A DNA stretch of 64,000 nucleotides from assembly GCF_027744825.2 (NCBI RefSeq), contig NC_071336.1, positions 10,169,001 through 10,233,000 on the forward strand, written 5' to 3'. The position numbers and the translations under genes were made by a program. The notes beneath the pieces were generated by a model. That model saw nothing but the letters and a program-made list of their open reading frames with translations, had not been told where the DNA came from and ran no database searches. The DNA comes from Synchiropus splendidus. Taxonomy: Eukaryota > Chordata > Actinopteri > Syngnathiformes > Callionymidae. Shown piece after piece: positions 1 to 17,000 of this stretch; position 1 is the stretch's first letter, and the number at the start of each line of letters is the position of its first letter.

Positions 1-16
1 GCGTGTGTGTGTGCGC
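1..16. repeat. Start of a (GT)n microsatellite, cut by the window edge
   Basis: The window opens in alternating GT with one GC step. Its full length lies outside the window. No gene is attached to it. Confidence 0.6.
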
Positions 17-1301
17 TTCAAAGCTCTTCCTCTCTTGACACCATTATTTATTGAGATGCGCCTGTGTTTTGGAGCAAAATGCTTCGGTTATCGCTGCCCT
101 TTGTTTTAACACCATTGTCTAACGGCTGTTTGGTGCCAGCTGGACAGAAAAAAAGCATCCTGTCTGTGGCTAATGGGATAAAGATGAAAAAAAAAATGTA
201 TTGTAATACATCTATCACTTCAAATTTCCGGCTGGATTTGGATTTAACTACAAAACAATGGCTACATAATGCAGTACTTCATTAGTACGGTAAACCGTAC
301 TGCCCTGTTAACAACTGCACTACAGGTTTTAAGGATTCTACTGTGGCCGTGTGTTGTTCCCAGGATACATAACACTCCTGTTAGCTGACAGCAAGAGTTA
401 GCATGTGTTGAATACGCGATGGTAGAGGGTGGTGGGTGGATTTCACCTACGGCAGTTTGTTTACCTTCAAAGGTCTTCAAAAATTAAGACAGTGGACTTG
501 AATTCTAAAAAGCATAATATTGACTCAAATTGTTACCGTGGCAACTGCCTGGAACGCAACCGTTGAAAATACATAAGTCATGGGCTGCATCCACTTTTAA
601 CTGCTAATAATCCTGAATTTGATTTAACCGTCAGATACACTTCAGTGTGGATAATACCAATCCCCAATATCTATAGGGTTACGCAATGCTGCCTTTGGGC
701 AACGCTCTGAACTCAAAACTGCAGCTTTGACTTCAACTTGAACGCTTCTAAGTCAGAACTGATTTTCCAATTCCGAACAGCAGTTGAGCAAGTGTGTTCT
801 TTCTGCCTTCACAAGTTTCCAAGACACGGCTTGCCGTTTCATTCGAACTCTGGTGATGTGCCGTCTGGAATTTGAATCACTGCTCAAATAAGGACCCAGA
901 CAAACATTAGAAACGGCGGCGTATGTTCACGAAGTGGCCCTGGTCCTCATGTACAACTCTGAAGTTGAAGCAAAGAGCAAATCCACCAGTGGACCTCTGA
1001 CAGAAACTAAACTCTCCTATGCACACCGTGACTTGACCTTCAAATAATACCATGAGCACAATGAGTCCCAACAGCTCAGTGCATGACCTTAGGAAGAAGT
1101 GAAGGGTTGGAGTCTAAAATGCTCACAAGGAAAGTTAGATGAGCACAGGGAGTATCTCAACAGCTCCAGCTGTTTCCCAGTGATGTAAAAATTTAGACAA
1201 ACGCTTACTTGATCCAGTTCACTCCCTCCTGTGACTTCCTGATTCCCCTCTACAGGGAATGAAAGACAGCACACACAAACACACTCACGAACCCACCACA
1301 C
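17..1301. other. Non-coding interval, no gene seen
   Basis: About 1.3 kb of ordinary mixed-composition DNA. Open frames are under 75 codons and show no recognisable motif or codon pattern. The last 30 bases become CA-rich as they approach the repeat that follows. No transposon ends or RNA gene were recognised. Confidence 0.6.
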
Positions 1302-1531
1302 GTCTATGTTCTTGTGTTTTGTGGGGACATTTCATTGACATAATGCTTTCCCCAGCCTCTCACTCCAAACCAAACCACGCAAAACAAGCCTCAAATTGAG
1401 GCTTAAACTTGTTTGCCCGGGCCCCGACCAGCAAAATGTCTACACAAATGCATAAGGTCCCCAAAAGTAGGTGTGTTTCTAAGAATTGGTGCCCACAAGT
1501 ATAACTATACAAGGATCACACACACACACAC
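1302..1531 (+). repeat. Teleost CA-associated interspersed repeat, copy 1
   Basis: The block begins near TTGTGGGGACATTTCATTGA and continues with 'gaccagcaaaatgtct', 'aaggtccccaaaagtag' and 'gtgcccacaagtata', ending in a (CA)n tract at about 1517-1531. This order (a 'GTGGGGACATTTCATTGACATAATGC' head, a CCCTAACC-like middle, 'CCCCACAAG' motifs and a CA tail) is one I recall as very common in fish introns and intergenic DNA. The normal AACCCTAACC middle has drifted here. It is non-coding. The family name is not known to me. Confidence 0.7.
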
Positions 1532-4500
1532 ATGTGCAAAGCAATTACAAAATTTTGAAAGTGCAATTCTGCCTGTCTAAAAGTTTGGTGAATGACAGGC
1601 GAACTTCATTGTCATTGGATGAATTTGTCATGCGACAAAAAAGGTTGTTACAAAACGCGTTCATTTTTCAGCTTCAAGCCATCACTTTAGTCAGTTAAAA
1701 AAAAAAACCTTTCTTGCTAAGAATACATGGCTTTTGATGCTGGAAACATATTTTCAGCAATGATAGAAGTCAGCAAATTTCAATCCGTGCTAAGATGATG
1801 TAAAACAATTGTACCCACAACCTCCGGCTTTGTGTAAAGAAGTCGGGCATCTTTAGCGAATGCACAGAGGAACAAAGTATTTGTCTCAGGAGACCAGCAA
1901 AACATTGCTCAGAGGACTTTAGCTGTTTAACAAACACTCACAGGAGCCAGAAGAACTTTTCAAGCTCCCTGGAGAGTTCTGCTATCCTGGAATGGTTTTA
2001 ACGCCTTTTTTTAGAGATATTGTTCCTGGTTTTGCACTGCATTGTTTAAACTCATCACTGAAGGATTCACGAGATAATTGGAAACATATTCAAAATGTTG
2101 CCATGTTTATACAAGAACAAATGTATTATCACTGTGTGGGGTGGAAGTGGATGGAAAGAAACTCAAAACTGGAAGGACTGTCCTCTGAGTGATTTAAGGT
2201 CACTTATTGTTGACATCTAATGTGATTCAATTGTTTGTTTTCCTCTGTCAATTTCAATTTATTTCCATGTATTTCCTAAAACTGTTTTGCAGTGTTGAAG
2301 GTACTACAGATAATCACTCAATCACTGCTCCCTGGAACTCAAATTACCTTGCTTCAAAATCACCTCACTCACTGCTCACCAAATGGCAAAACCGGTCATT
2401 GAGGTGCATTAAAGACTCGAACAAGGAAACAGACTGCCTTCCCAGCGTCACTTTGACGAATGCATTCACAAGCCCCTCAGATGTACTGATGACAAATGTT
2501 TTTTTCACTAGTTCAGACAGGACATGAAGTCTTCTATCTCACTTTTGTTGAAAATAGGAATGACATGACTCACCTTTTTACTGTGGTTTAATATTTTTTT
2601 CAAGGGGCTGAGTAATTGACTCCTTCTTTAAGAGAACTTGAAAGAATTCTGGGTCATTTCTAAGTCAAAATACAAAGTGGCGATGAGCTCACAGATGTCA
2701 TTGCATTGTGAGGTCACCAAAGCTTCGCGTAACCTGCAAAGAATCATGGGATGGATGACAACGAGTTGAGTAATAGCGCCAGGTGTGGACCTCATGTAGC
2801 GACTTGTCTGTGAGGCAGAGGATCCAGGATGAGCAACGAAAATTTCCATCCGAATCTGTCGATCCATTCTGTATTCTCAGCGACTATGATGATGATTTTG
2901 CCAAATACTGAAACAGAAATAAACACCTTTTGGATGAATGAACTGCAAACGATGTGTTGTTCACGACAAGAATAAGGGCAAATACTGTGGGAAAGAGATC
3001 TCTTCTCACCACAGAGCTCCACAAACGCTGCTGCTTGAAACTGTCCGGTAATGGATATCTTGGATTATTTGAGCCATTTGTGTACTCCTTTACACTTTCA
3101 ACGCAAAACGGAACATTTTGAGTGTGGTGGCCATATTTTAAACTTCATCTACATAAAACCTAAAAGCACACACATTTACTTTATTATTTATTTGTTTGAT
3201 GCAAACCTACTCAACTAGTAGTCGACATTGTAATAATTGTAATAAAACCAAGAAATAGCGGGAACAAGCTGCGTAATACGGAGCATCTTCATTTATCCAC
3301 ACTGCTCTCACAATAGACCAGGTGCAGCTCTCCAGCCGTGATCAAGCCAGCGGCCCAAACCCAACGCGCTTGTGTTCACGTACGACTATTGAGTCAAAGG
3401 CACTTTGTCTCGAGACAGCGTCTCACATACTTTAATCACATTAAAGCCCTCAAAATGCGTTGTTTTCGCTCATGTGAACAAAGTTCCGACACCACTGCCG
3501 GTCTCAGTGGCTGCTTCTCGATTCCAGACTTCCAGGAGATCGACTCTATTGACGGAGTTGTAGACGCGGGCGAAAACGGCGCATTTTGAATGCTTCAAGG
3601 GTAAATAAAACACCTCTGATTTCATCGCCTGTAATTTAATCCTGTAAAAATACATATATTAGCTGCACTGTTGTATAAGCCCAGAAATTGCAGTAATTAA
3701 AAAAATAAAATAAAATAAAATAAAAAAACACAACCTGTCTATTTAGGACTTCGTACCCTGTGCTCAGTTCCTATATGTTTTGCCAACAAACAAATGACAG
3801 ACAGAAAGCTTCCTTAGAACAGTTAAAAATGTGTTCTCTTTACAAGTAATGATGTAATGACCATGTAAGAACTTCATCCAAAAATCATGAAATACGTCTG
3901 CATATTGGCTGAAATGATGCAGCGTAAAATGGCCGGACATTTTATGTGTGTTTTATTGAGATCAATGACATTGTTTCCCAGAATATCTGAGGCCCACCTG
4001 TTCTGCCACGATTCAGAAAAAGCACCAAATTATCTTTTGTCATGATTTACAGCCTTATCTGAGAAATGGTAAATCACACACCTGGTTCACGTGAATGGCA
4101 TACACGCAACAACACGAGGACAAAATGAAGAAAACCGAGGCAGTAGATACCGAACAGCTGTGGAGCCCAGTTTCTGTTTACGACAACAACCATTACTGCA
4201 CTTAGAGAACGAAATAAAGAAAGCAACTCACTGACATTTGGATACCAGTCAGAATTGTCACTGTCATCACAAGATGACTTCAAGTGATGCCTTCACTCCA
4301 TCAAAATAGTGCATCGAAGTGCTTGACCGTCACAGCATGGGTCACATTATCTCTCAACCTAATCTAACTAAAACGTTGCCCTTTATTCAATGACTTTTGA
4401 TCTCTTAACACATCTTGTCTGGCCTTGTTCATTTCCACGCACCAGCCTGTGCGACTCCCTCTTCCTTTCTAATTCCCTTGAAAACTTTCAGTCTGTACAG

Positions 4501-7166
4501 CATTAAAAAAAAGAAAATCTCTCCGGCTGCTACAATGGTTTCAACCCTGAAAGACGTATCTTTACTAACCAAGGGACTTTCTGTCAGTAGCTTATCAGCA
4601 CTGTGGATGTAATAAAACCAGGTCAGTCAACAGTCTTCAAGGACGTTATCAAACTGCAGACTGTTTCTGCAAAGTCCATGGAATGAGGTCATGTGGGCTT
4701 TGAAAGCTGCTCATGCAAATCTTTTTTACTTCACGTACATGTGAAGAATTACCGCGGTGAGTGACGGTGGGGAGCAGTAAAAATTGATGTCGGCCGTGTA
4801 ACCTGAGTGTTTGACCAGCTATCCTCCATGGGAGGGAAGCTGGGATCAATCCACGGCTCTGATTACTGCCTGCATAGGTAATGACTCGAGATGATCCCCA
4901 CTAGAAGTCTCTGGATGAAAGTTAAGACCCTTCAGTGGATCAGAGGCAGACGGCGGAGGGTATATCGATGCACCACGACTTTCAATCTTTTTGGGTTTTT
5001 TTTTTCAAAATCACATTTTGATAGTGGAAACACTATTAAATGTATGTTCAGAGGCTCAACCCAAGCAAAAAATGCAGGAGATTTTTGTTTTAAAATTAGT
5101 CATCGACCTGTCATCTCTTTTTATTTTTCAACTTAAAAATATATATATTATTATTAGTTTGAAGTCAATTTATTTCATTGTTACTTCTGAAGAAAAGCAT
5201 TTAACTGTCATTTAACTAATTCCTTAAGGTCGCACATTTCAATAAATAAAATACGCAATGACTATATTTCAGTATTTCAGAATGACATGTTGCAGGTGAT
5301 GAATTCATATTAAAACACTTGTTTTGTCTCTTCCTCAAAAACCATTAACTTTTATTTGTACAAAGAACAGAGGAAACGGAGCAGATTTACATCCTCTAAT
5401 ATTATACCGTTTTGAGAGCAGCCATTTTGAAGCAATTTGGATTTGATAGCAGCTACTTCGCCCGCAGAGAAACAATTCTATTTTCATCACATGACTGCAG
5501 TGGGTGCCAAACTCACATCTAAAATGCCAGTGGGCTCACTTAATAACTGCTCCCCTTTACACCCCCATAAAGCAGAGAAACTGTAGGTGGGAAATATAAT
5601 GCCATCTTGACTGAATAGAGCGAAAGTGATAACAATGAGTTGGATAATAGAAAGACCAGTACTTACAAGTTCTTATCTGTCTCCCCTGTCTTCCTCCTGC
5701 CCTTCTTCTGTTCAACCACTCATGTCGAAGAGCGACACCTGACAAGGGTGAGTTACACTGTCACTGGCCAGTGATGTTCGTGTGTCTTCTCACTCCCAGG
5801 GAGCCACGCTATCACCAGCCAAAATCCCAACTGTTATGAGCATAATTCGGAAGCGTTTTTTGGGAAATCCTTAATTTAAAATACATATTTCTGAGACATA
5901 ATTGGTCTCATGTAAATATATGATGTGGCTTTACCATAGTAAAAACACTTTACAATAGTAATGTAACAGGTCGTAATGATGCAAATTGTCAAGACAGATG
6001 ATCATCCTTCCCTTTTATGTAAATCAAATTACATCGCAGATCGATATAAACATGCTCTGTAGAGTTTGTTTTTTTTTAACTGTCGCATATTTTTCTTTGC
6101 ATAATGTTATGACTAAGGATCCTGATCCTGATTTAAGTGTGACATTGGTAACACCTGCAATATCACAACACATTCCTGGCATCTGGCATAAACGTCGTCC
6201 TTTTTTGTGTATTAATAGAAGTCTGACAGCAGCAGCACAGTTTTTCATTAATTCATAATCAACCATGAGGTAATTCATGATGATAAAAAACACCCTCTAA
6301 TTGTCGAAGAAAAATGAAATACAGATTAATCGCCTCATTAATTATAAATACTGTTTTAATCTCTGTATCAATAATCACATTGACTGTCACATTTCTCAAT
6401 ACGATGTTTCACATTTCTGCTATCTCAAGTCTTTCATCATGTGAGGAAATCTGCCACAGTTGCGCTCTTGTTGTCGGCTGCTCAGCTCTCAAATAGTGCT
6501 CTGAGGTTTCATTCAATCAGTCACTACACACCCCCTCGCAGCACGCCACGTATTGAAGCCGGCGTGCAGCCCCTTTCCCATCGTGAGCCGCGGAATTGTG
6601 GTAGCCTCAGGGCAGAATAAGCAGAGTTCCCGCTGCCGTTTGACGATGAAGAAAGACATGTGCACAAACATCTCCACCAGTGATCTGCAGGCTTGCTATT
6701 GATCCCCTCCTCTTTCTCCTAAATCCACTGTGGGGCTTCATCGTCGACAGGGTTGTGAAATCAAACGGGGGATCTTCCATCATTCTGGGTGAAACTTCGA
6801 AATACGTTGCTCTCACAAGTTCTTCTCAAAATCAAACCAAAGGCCGATTTAGTGACTGCAATGAAATGTGTCCACCACATTGAAAAGGACATGACCATGC
6901 AACACTGAAGACACAGACAGGCAGATTTATGCACCTGGAACTGATGAAGTTACAAAACTACAGGTCAGTTGATTTCAATACAATGTACCCAATTTTCAAC
7001 AAAAGATACGATCAGACTTTTCGATTTTATAATATATTTGCATGATCAGGCTTCTATAAAACTGATAGTTGTGTTTGTTTTAGTGATACAGATTTAAATT
7101 ACCCTCAACCTGATCACACATTTTTCAGCACTATCTTTTAGCAATAATGCTAAGTACAATTGCCAT
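1532..7166. other. Non-coding interval, no gene seen
   Basis: About 5.6 kb with no recognisable coding exon. It holds short A-rich runs, among them an (AAAAT)n stretch at about 3700-3726. An AATAAA at about 3604 follows an 83-codon open frame, but there is no other support for a transcript end. The stretch at 6310-6430 is very AT-rich. I see no transposon termini and no RNA gene. Confidence 0.55.
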
Positions 7167-7700
7167 TAGGGATGCTCCAACCGTTCACTCACCGATCATG
7201 AACAGCTGATTTCAGCGTGATCTGTGAATGTCAGTCACGACCTGTCATTGCTGACCAACAACAACAACTGATGAAGCCCCGCTGGTTATGATGCGCCTGC
7301 TCCTCCATCCCTGCTGCTCACTGTTTCATAAATGCAGTGCTCTCAGAGTCCCGCTACAAGCGACCAGTATGTAAATATTTCGCAGGCATCGCAAAGTCTC
7401 AAGAGATTCACCAAACTGCGCCGTCTCGCGTCAAATGAAATGTTTTTCAGTCGTCCTTCTGACAGAATAGTTACTGCATGCTGCAAGGTTTTTCTATTTT
7501 TTGGTATATAAAAGAGGTACATAAAAACATGTCTGAATTCAAATGATTTGATGGTTCATTTTTTTCACATGTACACAGAAGATCTCACCATTTTGATTAC
7601 AAATCCATTGTCAATCCATGTGATCGGTATCGGTGATCGGTATCTGTGATCAGCACTCCGGCTGATCGGCAGCAAAAATCCTGATGAGAGCATCCATCCT
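7167..7700 (+). mobile_element. hAT-like non-autonomous DNA transposon, decayed
   Basis: The left end reads TAGGGATGCTCCAACCGTTC and the right end closes with GAGCATCC, an inverted match to GGATGCTC at the left. Just inside the right end is the run 'gatcggtatcggtgatcgg' with more GATC-rich units. That is the pattern I recall from a widespread fish hAT family starting TAGGGATGCTCCGATC. The interior (~500 bp) carries no transposase frame, so the element is non-autonomous. I see no clear 8-bp target duplication, and the last bases of the right end have drifted. The hAT assignment rests on the terminal motif only. Confidence 0.6.
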
Positions 7701-13105
<5,405 letters not shown>

Positions 13106-13292
13106 CATGGGTCTCAAACCGATCCCCAAACCCCCTGCAGTCGGTGCCAGTTTTTTGTTCTAGTCGGCACCAGACTGGCAATTGACTGATCACAGTCTTC
13201 AGACACCTGATTGAGGGAAGTGTGTGATAATATATAGAGCATATATAGAGCTGCATCTAGTGCAGCCCTATTTTGGATCAATGAGACCCCTG
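13106..13292 (+). mobile_element. Small hAT-like MITE
   Basis: The left end reads CATGGGTCTCAAACC and the right end CAATGAGACCCCTG. The reverse complement of the right end begins CAGGGGTCTCA, so the two ends form an imperfect terminal inverted repeat. The CAGGGGTCTCAAAC pattern is typical of hAT (Charlie-type) non-autonomous elements. The 187-bp interior resembles a common fish repeat ('ccagttttttgttctag', 'agacacctgattgagg'). No coding capacity. A matching target duplication is not evident. Confidence 0.5.
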
Positions 13293-13737
13293 CCATATAT
13301 GATGTCATGACCATGATATAATTACGACCCACAAACCGATTATGTGGTGCAAAGCCTTTCCAAACTCTCTCGGAACGTTCATGAAAAAGTGGTTATATTT
13401 ATTTTTTTATGTTTAATCAGTTACACTGCATGTCAACCATGTCGAAAGTTTGCAAGTCCTCTGTCTTTCTCTGTGATCACACATAATATCTAAATATAAA
13501 ACACTTTGGATGCACACCTGTTTTACATTGTACACATAGTGTTTGTAAATCTGACATTATCTGCCTCTTAGGAGTCACTAAAGCTATACTATTAAACTCA
13601 AAACTAAGGTGAGCTGTACATTGAAGTGGTTTCTTGCAGTTTGTTGGTTCGGAAACACCACTGCAAACAGTGAACTTAACAAGACAGTGAAATACAAAAA
13701 TGACTAGAATTAAAACAAGATAGAAATGAACATACAT
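13293..13737. other. Non-coding spacer, no gene seen
   Basis: AT-rich spacer between two repeats. The open frames reading out of it on the minus strand continue into the following repeat and are not supported as genes. Confidence 0.5.
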
Positions 13738-14012
13738 ACACAGGTTTGTTGCTCCATCTTTGCAGGCTCCGCTCAGGTTTGTAATGTTGTCCCCAGCCAC
13801 TCATCCTAAACCTAGCCATCCAGAAAACCTCAACCAAAACAAACTTAAACGTAATAATAATGACCAAGTTATTTTGAAGTTTACACCCTCAAATTGAGAC
13901 TGAACCATGTGGTGTCCATCTAAACAGCCCCACAAAAACTTAAGGCCCTCACAAGGAGGAGTTTTACCCGGAATTGCACCTTACAAGGATAGGTATGCAT
14001 AAACACGGAAAC
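13738..14012 (+). repeat. Teleost CA-associated interspersed repeat, copy 2 (degenerate)
   Basis: Begins 'acacaggtttgttgctcc' and contains 'tgttgtccccagccactcat', 'cctaaacctagccatcc', 'cagccccacaaaaactta', 'ggccctcacaagga' and 'ccttacaaggataggta'. These are the same word types, in an order I recall from the fish repeat family of copy 1 (GTGGGGAC, CCTAACCCTAGCCATC, GTCCCCACAAGGATAG). It lacks a long CA tail and is strongly diverged. Non-coding. Confidence 0.55.
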
Positions 14013-17000
14013 CAGTTTACTCTGCTCAAAAAGAAAAGAAACATGAGGTTGAAATTGATCTCTGCCATATTTATCTATCAAGCATTGATGTTGCCTAAAA
14101 ATTTTGTGTATGTATCATATCATTGTGCAGATTCTTGACTGTATGTTTTTATCATTTTCATAAATGACGCAGTGTTCCTCCATCACCTTTCAGAAGGTCA
14201 AGGAATAGTTTGGCTTGTGTCTCACCATAATTGCCCTGCTGCAAACAACGAAACAATTTCTGGTTTTCGCAGATGATTCTCCACCATCTTTTTGAGATGC
14301 ATGCAACTTTTATAATTCACCAGCGTGGTCCAGCCCTCCAAGTGAACTTCCACACACAGCACTATTCATTGTGTGCACAACCAGGGCCCGGACTAAAACT
14401 GCTGGACAGTTGGAAGTTGAAAAAAAAAGAAAAAAATGTGAGCGTGGCCTTTTTTTATACCATCACAAATAATTGTTCTCACTAAGCATAATAACTAAGG
14501 TTTGTCATTAATACTTTGGGACAGAAATGTCAAAATACAGCTGTGAAACCTGTAATTTCAGCAGACGGGTGAGATGATTCATATTTGTTGCAACATGGCA
14601 TCTTAAATAGTCGATGGTTTGAAAATGTTTCTATTGGTGATTTGCATTGCATTCAGTCTCACTACCAGCTGTTTGAGCTTCGAGTGTTTTCAAAACAGAT
14701 GCCCAGATGCTCAGAAGTGTCATATTTATCATGTTAGATTGCAGCAGAGCGAGGACATATTTTTGACTAATGGCATGTGACATATAAATATCAAGAATAA
14801 CAATCACTCCATTCCTCAGCAGAACAAAGCTCAAGTGGCAGGAGACCGACAAAAGTTTCATGGTTTCAGACAATAGGACAAAGAGCCTTCCCTCTGCTGG
14901 ATGCAGCCAAATTAAACACATCTATTGAGTGCAGAAGTCAAAGAGTCCCTCAAGCCGCATTCGCCTTGAAATGAGAGCGCTACAACACGCTGCATGGGAA
15001 AATAAGAATGAGAAGAAGTCAGACAAAGGCGAGCGGGGAGAGACGGACGGCTCTGGAGAGGAAGCCAGGGGGAATGAGAGCTCAAGTTATTCTTTTCAAT
15101 ATTGTATGAATATCAATAGCTGAACATTTCTGTGGACCCATTCCTCATGTCACAGCGCAGTACCATTTGGAAAAATCCACATCCTGTGTGGAACATTCAC
15201 ATCATTTACCTCATTAATTATGAGTCCAAACACTCCCTGATGGACTCAGTTTGCGTGTGCAAAATGCTTGAGGTAGTTGCTGATGAAGTAGTTAAATATC
15301 TCAAATGGGGGTCAAACTGTATCTCTGGTAAATAGCTTCAGCATCACTTAGCCAAGTCACATTTGGATGAAGTCCATTCTAAGTGTTACCAGTGTGATAC
15401 TGTCAGAAATCATGGCTACCACTCAGCAGCAACTGTGAGGCGGCTTCATGGGTAGACGGGTTGTGTATATAAACGTAACAAAGGCTCAGTAATAGATCCA
15501 GTTACCGAAAATGTTGTCTGCTACCGTCAACACTGAGAGTAGAGAAAGACAGTTAAGTGCAACAATGTTTAATGAGCCTCTCAGTACCTTGCCGCTATTA
15601 TCAGCTGTGTTATTGGCAACATCAAGTCCATGTCCTGCAGTAACAAGCTGCAGCGCTTGTCTTCTGATCTGGCCAGCGGACACCTGCCTTTTATCCAAAT
15701 TGACTTCATGAGCTCAAAGAAGCCTCCACTTTGCTCAAAAACAGCGGTGCTCAAATTTTCTTCAAACCATGGAAGGGCTGTTCATTGAGGTTTGGCAATC
15801 TCCATTACAGCTACTGAATAGCCTCAGCAAAGAACCATGGATGATGAGAGTATCACATTTTGTTAATATTAATATTCCTGCGTTGTGTAATTTCATTTTC
15901 AGAGTCCACCTTTCTATAAGTAGTAAATACTTTGTAAACACTATTTTCCCCAATGACATAGCTAGTAATGTGTGCATGTGTATACATTCCGATGTGTCTG
16001 CTGACATGGAAAGAATTGAACTAAACCTTTAGCTCTTCCACATATTCACAGAAACAAACTTGCACATTTATTATTCCGTTTTTCTGCTGAATCATTAGAG
16101 AGCATTCCAGGTGTTCTTAATTAGTCTGGGTAGGACTGAACAGCCAGGCGGCTTGTGTTGCTGTAGCAGCTCAGTCTCAAGTGAGACTGAAACAAGACAG
16201 AATCATTTTTTAAATCATTTTCAAAGCGGACGTGGTCCACAACCACAAAAAAAAATCACTAATAACTGGAACAGTAACAACTCAACTCCACAATGACCGC
16301 AAAAGTGTTCAATAAAGGAGCAATGACTCTGACTTTAACCCACACAAGGTATGAGTCAGACACTTTGAAACACGCACATGTGTGACTGTAATCTTTCTGG
16401 AAGATTCTGGCAGAAAACAGTTGAAGTCATGTTCAGTAACCAGCACAGCAGTGTTCTGGTATTCCGCTTTCCATCACAATGAGTCAGCCTGCTCGACTTC
16501 AACATATCACAACTATCCTTTGCCACAAAAACCACTTCGGCTCTTTTCCTGGGGGGGTTAGTGTACTGCATGTACAAAACGTGGACAAATACATGAACAA
16601 AGAAACACACATTGCACAATATGCCCAAATAACAACAACAATTCACAGACACAAATTTACACACAGTCATGACAAAAACAAAGAAACAAAAAAAAAACTG
16701 TCAAGCTGTGTGCTGAAGATGGGTTACAGCCAAAAATGATGACTTTATTGGCAGAAATGGCAGAACAAAGCAATGAAAGGCCTTAACCACCTGAATTCTT
16801 CAGTCAGTCAGCAATAACAACAACAATGTTCTCTGCAAGAAGCAACATTCTCAACCAAACCCTCCAGAAAACGTGACGTGTGGTCACCCAGAACATCACG
16901 TATCAATTATTGATACAGCCTACATGGGTCGAATGGCTATCCATGGACAGTGTCATGTGCTCACAAACTCATACCAAGTGAAATGGATCGTACAAATATG

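Noticed and set aside
3590..3640. AATAAA at about 3604 as a transcript end
   Set aside because: No 3'-UTR-like context and no GT-rich downstream element of note; isolated AATAAA is frequent in AT-rich DNA.
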